Part shown: positions 1 to 8,587 of the stretch, one piece after another
Layout of the letters: each line of letters begins with the position of its first letter
Numbering within the stretch: the stretch's first letter is position 1
NCBI GenBank assembly: GCA_947644195.1
Contig: CANRZB010000024.1
Location: forward strand, 1-51,809
Length of the DNA: 51,809 bases
Direction: 5' to 3'
Source of the DNA: an uncultured Clostridium sp.
GTDB taxonomy: Bacteria > Bacillota > Clostridia > Lachnospirales > Lachnospiraceae
Translations under genes and position numbers: made by a program
Notes under the pieces: generated by a model
Database searches by the model: none
What the model saw: only the letters and a program-made list of their open reading frames with translations
Told to the model about the DNA's origin: nothing

Positions 1-854
1 TAGCGTAGAATAAAGCCATACCGACTGCAATTTTCCCGCAGCCAACGGTTTCCCGGCTCCCTTTTTTGAGAAGTATCCATTTTCATATTTCCAGAACACA
101 GAATATCCAGCGCCAACCCAGTCTGATGCTCACTGTGTCCGGCAGGCATGGTCTCTTTACAGGTTTCCCGCCAGGCTTGTTGATAAGACATCCCCTTCTC
201 CATCGCACGCCGAACATCCTCCTCCACCAGTCTTTGCTGTTTCTCCCTGCTCCGGTAAGCCGAGGCAATCCAAAAATGATATCCCTGTTCCTCTGCATCC
301 GCAAGCATCTGCACCAGGGAAGAATAGATCCGCTTAGAAGCCTGCTCCCTCCCATTGCAGATTGACCGGAGGGAAGGGTCATAGGAATCTTGCATAGCAT
401 GCTGCGCATTGACCAGCACTAGATTCTTTTTGTTTTTTCTGTAAATTTGCCGTTCTGTTTCCCCATCCAAATTTTTGCCAGCAGCTCTGCGGCCAGAAAC
501 GGATTCGCCCTGCTGTTTCCCGGAATCTTTCGTTTTGCCGCTTTTTCCTGCCTTTCTAATCCCCTGGTTTCCCTCTCCTCCTGTTTCGTTATCCTGCTCT
601 GTTGTCCGATCTCCCTGACTTCCCTCTCCTGTTTCATCTTCCACCCCGGCTATCCGATCCCCCCGTTTTCCCTCTCCCATCTGATATTCTGCATCCTTCC
701 CCTGATACACCGGATCAACCGTTGCCTGCCGGATTACCCCCCGATGTCCTCCGGCTGTCGTTTTCTCTGGAAGTAACACTGTCAACACCAGAAATAACAA
801 TACTTCGATACAGATCAAAGCAGAAATTCCAATGACCCATCTCTTAATCTTCAT
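1..854 (-). CDS. D-alanyl-D-alanine carboxypeptidase, VanY/LAS family (C-terminus beyond window edge)
   Basis: The reading frame is open from an ATG at 854 to the window edge, so about 284 codons are visible and the C-terminus is missing. The N-terminus has a hydrophobic segment (about residues 6-25, after KIKR), consistent with a membrane anchor. A long charged, low-complexity stretch rich in Gly, Glu, Lys and Gln follows. The peptidase domain then starts at LVLVNAQHA, has an SAYRS motif, and contains the zinc-binding signature SEHQTGLALD (S-x-H-x-x-G-x-A-x-D). Enzymes of this family remove the terminal D-Ala from peptidoglycan stem peptides outside the membrane. The gene lies 91 bases after an unknown membrane protein and a two-component system on the same strand, so the four may be co-transcribed. 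The second zinc His and catalytic Glu expected further on are not in the window. Confidence 0.85.
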   Translation of the reverse strand, partial: MKIKRWVIGISALICIEVLLFLVLTVLLPEKTTAGGHRGVIRQATVDPVYQGKDAEYQMGEGKRGDRIAGVEDETGEGSQGDRTTEQDNETGGEGNQGIRKAGKSGKTKDSGKQQGESVSGRRAAGKNLDGETERQIYRKNKKNLVLVNAQHAMQDSYDPSLRSICNGREQASKRIYSSLVQMLADAEEQGYHFWIASAYRSREKQQRLVEEDVRRAMEKGMSYQQAWRETCKETMPAGHSEHQTGLALDILCSGNMKMDTSQKREPGNRWLRENCSRYGFILR

Positions 855-945
855 CCTCAAACCATCCTCTCCTCTTTCTACTGTGGTACTTCTGTACTAA
901 AAAGAGGATACTGACTTTTTGTATCACAATTTCTGCCAACTTCCA

Positions 946-1782
946 TCAAAATTGTATCATTTTATTGAGAAAGAATCCTACATTCAAGGAATCCCCCTCC
1001 GACAAACTTTCCACAAAACGACAAATACTGATCGAATCCATGATATCGTTAAATTCAACCGTGCCCGAACTGTGGAAATCATCCACTCCAAAATTATCGA
1101 GCCCATTATCAAAAAATCCCGGATACGTATTCAGATCATAGTAATTAATCATCCCATTCCACCATAGATAGATATCCTTGGATATTAGTTTGGATCTCTC
1201 TCTACTGGTGGTATCATCATAGGTAATCACCCCCTCGCTGTTAATATTGAATTTGAATAGGACATTGAGCTGATAGATTTTATGATATTCCTCATCCAGA
1301 TACACTGTGGTTTTTCGATTTTTGCTCTCGTACTCCAGTTTCCAACAACTAATTCCTTTCATTTTGTCATATTGATTTGTCGCATAAATTGTATATCGTT
1401 CACAGACCGTCATGTTTCTTGCCTTGGGCTTGTATGCCGTAGGAATTACCATCTGTTCCTTCAATTTTTTGAGTTCCGTCCGTACAATTCTGGTCAGTTC
1501 TTTCCGCCCTGGACTCACATCTGCTTCATTGTTCATCCGTACAGCACTCAGATTTGCTCCGGTTCCCATTGCCTGCGCCAGAGCATGTATTTTCTCAGCG
1601 AAAGATGTATAGGCTGTTTCATAAGTCTGAATCTGAATATCGGTGGTTACCATATGATTCAGGGAATTCTTATCGGTATAGGAACAATAGTAATCCGGGA
1701 ACCGAATTGCTGCAAATAACAGTAGTCCGATACTGACAATCCCACATATGGTACTTACCAGCCTATGGATGCCCTTGCTCAT
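946..1782 (-). CDS. Membrane-anchored extracytoplasmic protein of unknown function
   Basis: I do not recognise a family for this 278-residue protein. It opens MSKGIHRLVST and has a single membrane segment at about residues 7-27. The rest is a polar, probably extracytoplasmic domain with several Tyr-rich stretches (for example YEYESK-like and YLDEEYHKIYQ). The ATG at 1782 is chosen because AGGAG lies just upstream; a longer in-frame extension to 1884 runs inside the upstream kinase gene and has no better site. The start overlaps the histidine kinase stop by 20 bases, which indicates translational coupling. By position it may be an accessory or target of the two-component system, or work with the carboxypeptidase encoded next. 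That role is inference only. Confidence 0.75.
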   Translation of the reverse strand: MSKGIHRLVSTICGIVSIGLLLFAAIRFPDYYCSYTDKNSLNHMVTTDIQIQTYETAYTSFAEKIHALAQAMGTGANLSAVRMNNEADVSPGRKELTRIVRTELKKLKEQMVIPTAYKPKARNMTVCERYTIYATNQYDKMKGISCWKLEYESKNRKTTVYLDEEYHKIYQLNVLFKFNINSEGVITYDDTTSRERSKLISKDIYLWWNGMINYYDLNTYPGFFDNGLDNFGVDDFHSSGTVEFNDIMDSISICRFVESLSEGDSLNVGFFLNKMIQF

Positions 1783-3202
1783 GATCTTCCGCTCCTTTCT
1801 CTTCCTCATCCCCAAACCAGATTTCAATCTTTGTACCTTTCCCCAGTTCACTCTGAATCTTCCATCTGGCATGATGCAGAGCAATAATCTTTTGACAGAG
1901 CGTCATGCCAATCCCGGCTCCTCCCTCTTTTCTGGCCCGGGATTTATCTACCATATAAAATGGCTCTGTAATTTTATAGATTTCATCCTCTGGAATCCCG
2001 CGGCCATCATCCTGAAGACAGAAATGATATCCTCCAGGCTCCGGGTTACCCTCTAAACAAATATCACCTTGCTCCTGGCAAGCTTTCCTGGCATTATCTA
2101 TCAAATTCGAAAACAGGGATAACAGCAAATCCCGGTCTCCATGCAGTACACCGTCCTCAACCTGAACGGTAAACCGGATCTTTTTCTGCGCTAATACCTG
2201 TTCCGTCATTTTTTGCACTTGGCTGATCAAGGAAACTACCTCGATCTTCTGTACCTCGATCTCCTGTTTGTCTACGTAGGAAATCTCCATCATTTTCTTT
2301 GCCAAATGTTCCAGTCTCTTTCCCTGGCTAAAGATATAATCCGAAGACTTTACAATCTCCTCCTGAGACATCTCCATAGAACGAATCATATCCGCATAGC
2401 CGATAATGGAAGTTAGCGGTGTCTTTAATTCGTGGGAAAATGCCTCTGTAAATTCCTCCTGTCTTCTGGCATCCTCCTCCAATTTCACAATACTTTCCTC
2501 TAATTCTCCTGCCATCTGGTTAAAATCCTGTCCCAATACTGCCACTTCATCCTGTCCCCTTTCACGGACACGACTCTTATAATCTCCACGTGCAAATGCA
2601 CGGGTAGCCTGGGAAAGTTTCCGAATTGGCCTGGTAAAATGAATGGAGAACAAAAACAGCACTGCCGCAGATACCACAGTAACCACAACCAACATTAACA
2701 GATACCGTTCATACAATTTATCACGATCCTGATAAATGTGATCAATCTCCCGGTGGATTTCAATGACATACCCTTCTTTATTATCAGGGGTTTTACATAA
2801 CGATTCCATATAATAATGCCCATTCCTGCGGGCAATCTGCCAAGCCGCCGAGGGAATATCCTCAATTTTCCGGATCAAATCACTCTGATAGGTACTATTC
2901 TGGTAAATCATCTGATTTTCTTTATTATAGATAACTAGTGCACTCTGGGAATTATTCAGACTTTGCTGAATAGAACGGGCAATTTCTCCCATCGCTATAT
3001 CGGTAGCCTGATAATCCTTGGGCAATCCCTCCAGGGAAGCCACTAACGCATATTGGAATATTTTCATTTCCTCCACACTGCGTTCCGTCTCACGGTTCAA
3101 CATCGTCTGAAACGCCGTCTGTACTAAAATATTACCAAATACCATATAGGACAGCAGGATCACACACATCATCGTGATATATAATTTTCCAAATAGCTTC
3201 AT
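1763..3202 (-). CDS. Two-component sensor histidine kinase (HAMP, HisKA)
   Basis: This 479-residue kinase has TM1 near residues 8-28, an extracytoplasmic sensor of about 135 residues, TM2 near 166-188 and a HAMP linker. The dimerisation domain follows with the phospho-accepting His257 in SHELKTPLTSI. The ATPase domain shows NLIDNARKA (N box), DDGRGIPEDE (G1) and GGAGIGMTL (G2). All catalytic boxes are intact. The ATG at 3202 is preferred to a TTG two codons earlier because GAGG lies at good spacing. It follows the response regulator by 46 bases and overlaps the next gene by 20 bases. The stimulus is unknown; the D,D-carboxypeptidase downstream suggests cell-envelope state or a cell-wall-active compound. 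Confidence 0.93.
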   Translation of the reverse strand: MKLFGKLYITMMCVILLSYMVFGNILVQTAFQTMLNRETERSVEEMKIFQYALVASLEGLPKDYQATDIAMGEIARSIQQSLNNSQSALVIYNKENQMIYQNSTYQSDLIRKIEDIPSAAWQIARRNGHYYMESLCKTPDNKEGYVIEIHREIDHIYQDRDKLYERYLLMLVVVTVVSAAVLFLFSIHFTRPIRKLSQATRAFARGDYKSRVRERGQDEVAVLGQDFNQMAGELEESIVKLEEDARRQEEFTEAFSHELKTPLTSIIGYADMIRSMEMSQEEIVKSSDYIFSQGKRLEHLAKKMMEISYVDKQEIEVQKIEVVSLISQVQKMTEQVLAQKKIRFTVQVEDGVLHGDRDLLLSLFSNLIDNARKACQEQGDICLEGNPEPGGYHFCLQDDGRGIPEDEIYKITEPFYMVDKSRARKEGGAGIGMTLCQKIIALHHARWKIQSELGKGTKIEIWFGDEEEKGAEDHEQGHP

Positions 3203-3248
3203 ACGCAACCTCGTTTTCCCAAATCACAAGATTTAGACGATACCACGC

Positions 3249-3908
3249 TCATCGATCAGCCACAAAACGGTAGCCCACTTTATAAACCGCCTCAATATTC
3301 TTTTCCAGACCCGCTTTTTTCCGCAATCGCTGCACATGCAGATCCACGGTTCTGCTGTCTCCCATATAAGTACTTTCCCATACATGTTCATAAATCACTT
3401 CCCGGTAAAGTGCCACATTTGGATTTCTCACAAAAAGAAGCAGGAGATCAAATTCTTTATAAGTCAGTTTTAATAATTCTCCATTCTTATATACATTCCT
3501 GGATACAATATCAATGTGTAAATCCAAGACATCCATGGTCTGCTCCATTTTTTGATAACGCCGTAGCACATTCTCCACTCTGGCAAGCAGTTCCAGTACC
3601 TCAAACGGTTTGGTAATATAATCCTCCGCCCCCGACCGGAGCCCCCTAACCTTGTCTGTCGTTTCCCCCTTTGCTGTCAGAAAGATTACTGGCAGTGCAA
3701 TCGTCCTTGCATATTCTAATAGCTCGTAACCATTAATCTTTGGCAGCATGATATCGAGCAGACACAAATCATAGTGCTCCATCTGCATTTTGTCTGCCCC
3801 ATCCTGACCATCATAGGCAACATCACAGGAATAACCTGCGTTCGTCAGATTCATTCTAATTAGATTGGCAATCGGTTCCTCATCTTCCACAATTAATATT
3901 CGATTCAT
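3249..3908 (-). CDS. OmpR/PhoB-family response regulator
   Basis: This 219-residue protein has a receiver domain opening MNRILIVEDEE, with phosphoacceptor Asp52 in LLDIMLP and Lys in ITKPFE. The C-terminal half is a winged-helix DNA-binding domain, with SRTVDLHVQRLRKK as the recognition region and a terminal VGYRFV strand. It is the first gene of a minus-strand unit: regulator, kinase, unknown membrane protein, D,D-carboxypeptidase. It is divergent from the esterase gene at 4177, so the 268-base gap between them holds promoters for both. Direct repeats upstream of its own -10 region suggest autoregulation. Confidence 0.95.
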   Translation of the reverse strand: MNRILIVEDEEPIANLIRMNLTNAGYSCDVAYDGQDGADKMQMEHYDLCLLDIMLPKINGYELLEYARTIALPVIFLTAKGETTDKVRGLRSGAEDYITKPFEVLELLARVENVLRRYQKMEQTMDVLDLHIDIVSRNVYKNGELLKLTYKEFDLLLLFVRNPNVALYREVIYEHVWESTYMGDSRTVDLHVQRLRKKAGLEKNIEAVYKVGYRFVADR

Positions 3909-3974
3909 TGATACACCCCATTTTTCTATTGTTCACTTGTACATTTGACCGCTGTGAGCAGGCCCTATTCGTTC

Positions 3975-4005
3975 ATTGTATCATGTTTTTGAAAAAAATA
4001 TCATG
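3975..4005 (-). promoter_or_regulatory. Probable promoter/operator of the response-regulator operon
   Basis: Read on the minus strand there is a TACAAT -10 element (3975-3980) without a good -35. Two copies of CATGATA (3979-3985 and 3999-4005) lie 20 bases apart, about two helical turns. A weak -35 covered by phased direct repeats is typical of promoters activated by OmpR-type regulators. The site is therefore a candidate for autoregulation by the gene downstream; this is pattern-based only. Confidence 0.35.
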
Positions 4006-4115
4006 AAATTGCATCAAAGTTGTAACTGATAAAATTGATATATAAAAACATTTTCATTGTATGTGAATAATCGTTTCTTCTTGATAAATAATAGGAAAAC
4101 TCTTCAAAATATGGA

Positions 4116-4144
4116 TTGTCTTTCCTGATCACAAATGATAAAAT
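4116..4144 (+). promoter_or_regulatory. Candidate sigma-70 promoter of the CE2-like esterase
   Basis: TTGTCT (4116-4121) and TAAAAT (4139-4144) are separated by exactly 17 bases and lie about 32 bases upstream of the esterase ATG. An AGAGAGGA ribosome binding site follows. The upstream DNA is AT-rich. Confidence 0.5.
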
Positions 4145-4176
4145 AACAGTAAATTAGTGACAAGAGAGGACACGCC

Positions 4177-5250
4177 ATGAAATTTTATGCTGATGAACAA
4201 CATGTGAAAATTACAGGCAGAACCCTGTACCGGAATCAGATACGTTATCTTGGATACTCTGCTACTTCAATATCTTTTCGTTTTACCGGGAAACAAGCTT
4301 CTGCCAGTATCATTTCTAATCCAGAAGATTATCCGCTGGAAAGCCACGCTTGGATCGCCGTTTTTATTAATGATGCTGAGGAACCGATCAAACGGATAGA
4401 GCTGACCAAAGACAGACAGGATATCCTGCTCTACGAGTCTGAACAGAAAGAATCTGTGACAGTTACCATCATGAAATATACAGAACCGGAATATGCGGTC
4501 TGTGGGATCGAATCTATTACCATTGATACGGATGACCTGCTTCCGCCTCCTGCACCCAAACAACGTCAGATTCAGATCATTGGAGATTCCATTACCTGTG
4601 GCTTTGGTATCGAGGGGTCGGTAGAAGACCTCGTACATAATACTGCCACAGAAAATCCAGCAAAAGCATATTCTGTACTGACGGCCAGAGCACTAGAAGC
4701 CGATGCAGAGATTATCGCCTGGAACGGAAAAGGAGTATTTTCCTCCTATATCGGAGAAGATGTCGATGAGCCAGATCAATCCTGGCTGCTGCCAATGCTC
4801 TACGAATATACGGATGCGGGCTGTTGTAAACAATATTTTCACGAACCCGAAGAAGCATGGGAAAAATGGGATGCAAGCCGTCTGACCCCGGATTTAGTCA
4901 TTGTCTATCTGGGAACCAACGACGCCAGCTATACCCGTGATATCCCAGAACGGCACCAGAAGTTTTGCCATGCCTATCAGGAACTGTTGCGTACGATCCA
5001 TCAGAAGCATCCGCAGGCAAAAATTCTATGTACGTTGGGAACTATGGATCCCCGTCTGAATGTAACAGTAGAACGTGCGGTTTCCGAATTTTCTGAAAAA
5101 TGTCCGGAAACCGAAATCACCTATCTGGCCCTGCCGCTGCAACGAGATGAAGATGGATTGGGCACATTCTGGCATCCTACCCACGCTACCCAGAAACACG
5201 CCGCCGCAGAAATTGTAGCCCGTGCAAGAAAACTGATGGGCTGGAATTAA
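4177..5250 (+). CDS. SGNH-hydrolase acetyl esterase, carbohydrate esterase family 2-like
   Basis: This 357-residue protein has no signal peptide, so it is probably cytoplasmic. Residues 1 to about 125 form a beta-rich N-terminal domain of the jelly-roll kind. The SGNH hydrolase domain follows with the nucleophile Ser138 in GDSIT, the oxyanion block GTND at 246-249, and a C-terminal HPTH block (His333, His336). This two-domain layout and length match CE2 enzymes, which remove acetyl groups from sugars or xylo- and manno-oligosaccharides. No Asp sits in the usual DxxH position directly before His333, in keeping with the Ser-His dyad known for CE2. The gene stands alone on the plus strand, divergent from a two-component system and convergent with a flavin reductase. 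Substrate is not determined by the sequence. Confidence 0.85.
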   Translation: MKFYADEQHVKITGRTLYRNQIRYLGYSATSISFRFTGKQASASIISNPEDYPLESHAWIAVFINDAEEPIKRIELTKDRQDILLYESEQKESVTVTIMKYTEPEYAVCGIESITIDTDDLLPPPAPKQRQIQIIGDSITCGFGIEGSVEDLVHNTATENPAKAYSVLTARALEADAEIIAWNGKGVFSSYIGEDVDEPDQSWLLPMLYEYTDAGCCKQYFHEPEEAWEKWDASRLTPDLVIVYLGTNDASYTRDIPERHQKFCHAYQELLRTIHQKHPQAKILCTLGTMDPRLNVTVERAVSEFSEKCPETEITYLALPLQRDEDGLGTFWHPTHATQKHAAAEIVARARKLMGWN

Positions 5251-5315
5251 CGATAAACTCTTGTTTTTTCGTTGTACTAGTGGACTGACACTCTAGGACG
5301 AACTTCTGAAAAAGA

Positions 5316-5368
5316 AAAAAAGACATGCCAACGTACACTCCCGTACTGTCTGGCATGTCTTTTTTTTT
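5316..5368. terminator. Bidirectional intrinsic terminator
   Basis: AGACATGCCA (5321-5330) pairs with TGGCATGTCT (5351-5360), with an A-run on the left and a T-run on the right. It sits between the stops of two convergent genes (5250 and 5371), so it can terminate both. Confidence 0.9.
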
Positions 5369-5370
5369 AC

Positions 5371-5988
5371 TTATATGGTTATCTTTTCAAAATCGGAAGC
5401 TGGATGTTTACACCAAGGGCAGATAAAATCTTCGGGAAGTTCCTCCCCTTCATAGACATAGCCGCATACGGTACATCTCCAGGCCGTTTTCCCTGAAGTT
5501 TTCTGCTGCTCCGGTTTCGGTTTTATCGAGGACTGATAATAAGCATATGTGGCAGAGGGATGGTCTGACAAACTTCTCAATTCTCCAACCGAGGCCAGGA
5601 ACAGACTGTGGCTGCCCAGATCAATGACCTGTTCTACCTCCGCACTGAGATAGCCGTTTGTGCCTGATGTCACATAATAAAGACCATTATTACTTCTTTT
5701 ACAGTCCTTAAACTCTGCGAACTTATCCACCGAACGACCCGACTGAAACCCGAAATGCTGGAACAGAGCAAACTCTGCTTCTTCACTTAGAATGGATAGA
5801 TTCAATTTTCCACTCTTCTCTATCAATTCGTGGGTCAGATTCGACTGGTTGACTGCGACACTGATCCGATTTGGCTCCGCCGTTACCTGTCCCGCCGTAT
5901 TAATGATACATCCGTTATCTCTTCCATTAAAATGGGATGTCAGAACAAACAAACCGTAGGTCAGTTTGTACATAGTTTCCTGATCCAT
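5371..5988 (-). CDS. Flavin reductase (flavoredoxin-like)-rubredoxin fusion
   Basis: This is a 205-residue protein. Residues 1 to about 150 resemble FMN-binding flavin reductases, with the YGLFVLTS and VAVNQSNLTHELI regions typical of the group. Residues about 165-205 are a rubredoxin with two C-x-x-C pairs (CTVCGYVYEG and CPWCKHPA) that ligate one iron. Such high-molecular-weight rubredoxins pass electrons from NAD(P)H systems to flavodiiron proteins and help anaerobes remove oxygen or NO. The ATG at 5988 is chosen because AGGTGG precedes it; a TTG six codons earlier is less likely. It lies 32 bases after a ferritin-like gene, and the two are probably co-transcribed. Confidence 0.88.
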   Translation of the reverse strand: MDQETMYKLTYGLFVLTSHFNGRDNGCIINTAGQVTAEPNRISVAVNQSNLTHELIEKSGKLNLSILSEEAEFALFQHFGFQSGRSVDKFAEFKDCKRSNNGLYYVTSGTNGYLSAEVEQVIDLGSHSLFLASVGELRSLSDHPSATYAYYQSSIKPKPEQQKTSGKTAWRCTVCGYVYEGEELPEDFICPWCKHPASDFEKITI

Positions 5989-6020
5989 CCTACCACCTTC
6001 CCACAATCAATCATTACTGT

Positions 6021-6479
6021 CTATGACATTCCATTTACCGTCTTGTACTTGTACAACATCTCTGCATGATTCTGCTCCTCAATCTGAATGTCTGCTAATA
6101 CTTTTCTTACTCCTGGCTCAGAGCAGGCAAATACATTCGTATTGTACTCAGAAGAAACTAATTTTTCCGTTCCAATACAATCGGTAGCCAGGAAGCAGTC
6201 ACTTTTTTTATCCTCGGAATTTTCAGAAACCGAATAGGTTGCAGTTGGTTGATACTCTGCTCCCCGTCTGTCATTGCAGTTACATTCTGGAACATTGCCA
6301 TTGAGTACCTGTGTCAGGGAATTATAATGTTCCTGCTCATCCTTCTTTAAATTTGAGAACAGATCCTTCAGAACGGGATCCTTCGCTTCCTGACCATATC
6401 TCTCGTACTTCTCTACACAGGATTGCTCCTGTGTCCGTAAATCCTGAATGGTAGTAGCTTCTTTTTCTTTCAAAATCAT
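6021..6479 (-). CDS. Ferritin-like/coat-F-type protein
   Basis: This 152-residue protein is annotated in relatives as a spore coat protein or ferritin-like protein. The N-terminal half has a helical E..C..KYERY..EA segment and then KKDEQEHYNSL. The C-terminal half has IEEQNHAEML. The two E-x-x-H motifs (DEQEHY and EEQNHAE) are those of a ferritin-like four-helix bundle and could hold metal. The middle is polar, with NCNDRRG and Ser-rich sequence. Start ATG 6479 follows AGGGTAAGG. It precedes the flavin reductase-rubredoxin gene by 32 bases, so a role in oxidative stress is as plausible as one in the spore coat. Confidence 0.7.
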   Translation of the reverse strand: MILKEKEATTIQDLRTQEQSCVEKYERYGQEAKDPVLKDLFSNLKKDEQEHYNSLTQVLNGNVPECNCNDRRGAEYQPTATYSVSENSEDKKSDCFLATDCIGTEKLVSSEYNTNVFACSEPGVRKVLADIQIEEQNHAEMLYKYKTVNGMS

Positions 6480-6588
6480 AATCCTTACCCTCATTTCTAT
6501 GCTGTTTTATTGTGATACAGATAGTATGAAGCAGGATCCCTTTTTTTATACATATTTTTCTGAAATAATCGTTGCCTGATCGGAATCG

Positions 6589-7896
6589 TTATGCCAAATG
6601 GACAATCATATGGACAGACAGGATACATTCTCCCGCATCCTCTAGGATCTCTGCAGTAATTTCTCCTTCCATCCGATGCATCAACTGTCTACAGATATAC
6701 AGGCCCAGTCCACTCCCCTGTCTCTCTCCCACATTACTTCCCCTGTAAAAACTGTCAAAGATATGGGGCAGCTCTTTTTTGGACAGGCTGCATCCCGTAT
6801 TATACAGAACGATCTGATATTCCTCCCCTTCCCTGCGCACCTCCAGCCAGATCCGCCTGCCATCGCCATATTTGATTGCATTTTCTATCACATTCTGTAA
6901 TACTTCCTGGAAACGGTCTGCATCACCATAGAGCAGGCAGTTCTGATACGATCCCATCGAAAAATCAATCTGGTTCAGGCTCATTTTATCCTGATAATAT
7001 TCCCGTATCTTCTCCAGGGAATCCCGAATATAAAATTCTGCATTATTTACCTCAAAATCTAGAAAATCTTCTCTGGAAGCCTGGATCATTTCGGAGAGAT
7101 ACCGTTCAATGACATCCACATTTCGTTTAATATTTTCCGCGATTTCCTGTTCCTTTCCCTCCGCCTGATACAGTCCTTTACTGATTGCCCCCGCATATAA
7201 TTTAATCGCACTTAACGGTGTCTTCACATCATGCCCAAGAGACAGGAACAGCATCTTTTTTTCCTTCTGGAACGCCAACTCCCGAACCTTATTCTTCTCC
7301 AAATGTTCCCGTAGCAGATCCATCCCCCAGATATATTTTCCAAAAAATCGGCTTTTATTTTCCTGGAGTGGAATGGTAAGATTCCCCTTGGCAAGCTCAT
7401 ACGGAATTTCCGAAAATTGATGAAACGGAAGCAGAATTTTTTGCCGGATATAACACAACAGAACGAGTACTAATCCAAAGATCCCGATCATCATCCCTGT
7501 GAAATTCTTTCTGATTTCCCGAATCGAAGTATTCCCGGGCTGATAGGTAATTTTATAATAATTGGTTTTCGTTGCCAGAATGACATAATCCTCCCATTCA
7601 TTCTGTAGGAAATCATCCCGTTCCTCCCGGCTGGCATCTGCTGAAATTGCAGATAAGCCAGTCAGAGCAGGAAATTCCTGATCCCCTGCCCAATGACGCA
7701 GTTCCTCCAAATTTTTCGGCGCCCGGTTCTGCTCTTGTTCAAAGGTTTCCAGCGCATGCCTGGCACGATTGATGGAGACCTTGTATTCCCGATGATCCCA
7801 TACATTAGAATCATTCCGGTTACGGCTGCCCATCCAAAAAATGCCTATCAGAAATGCAACGATGATACCAACCATGATACGATCAAATTTTTTCAT
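6589..7896 (-). CDS. Sensor histidine kinase of the ABC-linked two-component system
   Basis: This 435-residue kinase has TM1 at about residues 8-23, an extracytoplasmic domain of roughly 110 residues, TM2 at about 132-150, and a coiled linker. Phosphoacceptor His222 lies in GHDVKTPLSAIK; the ATPase domain has ENAIKYG and GSGLGLYICRQ. The catalytic core is complete. The sizeable outside domain distinguishes it from the intramembrane-sensing kinase at 20536. It is the last gene of the order permease, ATPase, regulator, kinase. Start ATG 7896 follows AAGGAAA. Confidence 0.93.
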   Translation of the reverse strand: MKKFDRIMVGIIVAFLIGIFWMGSRNRNDSNVWDHREYKVSINRARHALETFEQEQNRAPKNLEELRHWAGDQEFPALTGLSAISADASREERDDFLQNEWEDYVILATKTNYYKITYQPGNTSIREIRKNFTGMMIGIFGLVLVLLCYIRQKILLPFHQFSEIPYELAKGNLTIPLQENKSRFFGKYIWGMDLLREHLEKNKVRELAFQKEKKMLFLSLGHDVKTPLSAIKLYAGAISKGLYQAEGKEQEIAENIKRNVDVIERYLSEMIQASREDFLDFEVNNAEFYIRDSLEKIREYYQDKMSLNQIDFSMGSYQNCLLYGDADRFQEVLQNVIENAIKYGDGRRIWLEVRREGEEYQIVLYNTGCSLSKKELPHIFDSFYRGSNVGERQGSGLGLYICRQLMHRMEGEITAEILEDAGECILSVHMIVHLA

Positions 7897-7917
7897 ACGG
7901 ATTTCCTTACTTCTTTA

Positions 7918-8580
7918 TTATACAAAACGGTATCCCACACCCCATACAGTTTGTATCCGCTCCGGTTTCGCCGGATTCTGCTCCAACTTTTCCCGCAGCC
8001 ATTTTATGTGGACTGTCAATGTCTGTAGTTCACTCTCACTGTCAAATCCCCAGATTTTATGAAACAGTTCTTCTTTCCTCAATACCTTCCCCTTATTTTC
8101 CATCAGATATAATAACAGATCAAACTCTTTCACAGTCAGGGCAATCTCCTGCTCATTCAGAAAACAAAGACGACCAACCTTATCTAAACGGATCGAACCG
8201 TCCAAAATCTCATCCGAGGAATATCTTCGTTTGAAAATCCCCTGGATCTTTGCCAGCAGAATATCAATATCATACGGTTTTTCTATATAATCATCTGCCC
8301 CCAGCAACAGGCCGTTTAACTGGTCCTCTTTCTCGCTGCGGCCACTCACAATGAGAATTGGAGTATTTCCCTGCTCTCGGATCTTACTACAGACATAAAA
8401 GCCATCCACTCCCGGCAGCATAATATCCAGCACCACCAGTTTACATCCCTCCGCTGCATATATTTCCAACGCTTCCTCGCCTGATCCCGCCAGATAGGTA
8501 TCATATCCCTCTGCAATTAGAAAATCATAGAGTAAGCCCCCAATCTCCTCATTATCCTCCACCACAATAATATCTGCCAT
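7918..8580 (-). CDS. OmpR-family response regulator of the ABC-linked system
   Basis: This is a 220-residue receiver plus winged-helix protein, with phosphoacceptor Asp52 in VLDIMLPG, Lys in IEKPYD, and a C-terminal DNA-binding domain ending in VWGVGYRFV. It starts 7 bases after the ATPase stop, so it is co-transcribed with the transporter. Probable target: its own operon promoter near 11940-11973. Confidence 0.94.
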   Translation of the reverse strand: MADIIVVEDNEEIGGLLYDFLIAEGYDTYLAGSGEEALEIYAAEGCKLVVLDIMLPGVDGFYVCSKIREQGNTPILIVSGRSEKEDQLNGLLLGADDYIEKPYDIDILLAKIQGIFKRRYSSDEILDGSIRLDKVGRLCFLNEQEIALTVKEFDLLLYLMENKGKVLRKEELFHKIWGFDSESELQTLTVHIKWLREKLEQNPAKPERIQTVWGVGYRFV

Positions 8581-8587
8581 AACCTTT

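Noticed and set aside
83-637. Separate short minus-strand ORFs at 83-409 and 419-637
   Set aside because: They are other frames of the partial VanY-type carboxypeptidase, which reads through from 854 to the window edge with clear family motifs.
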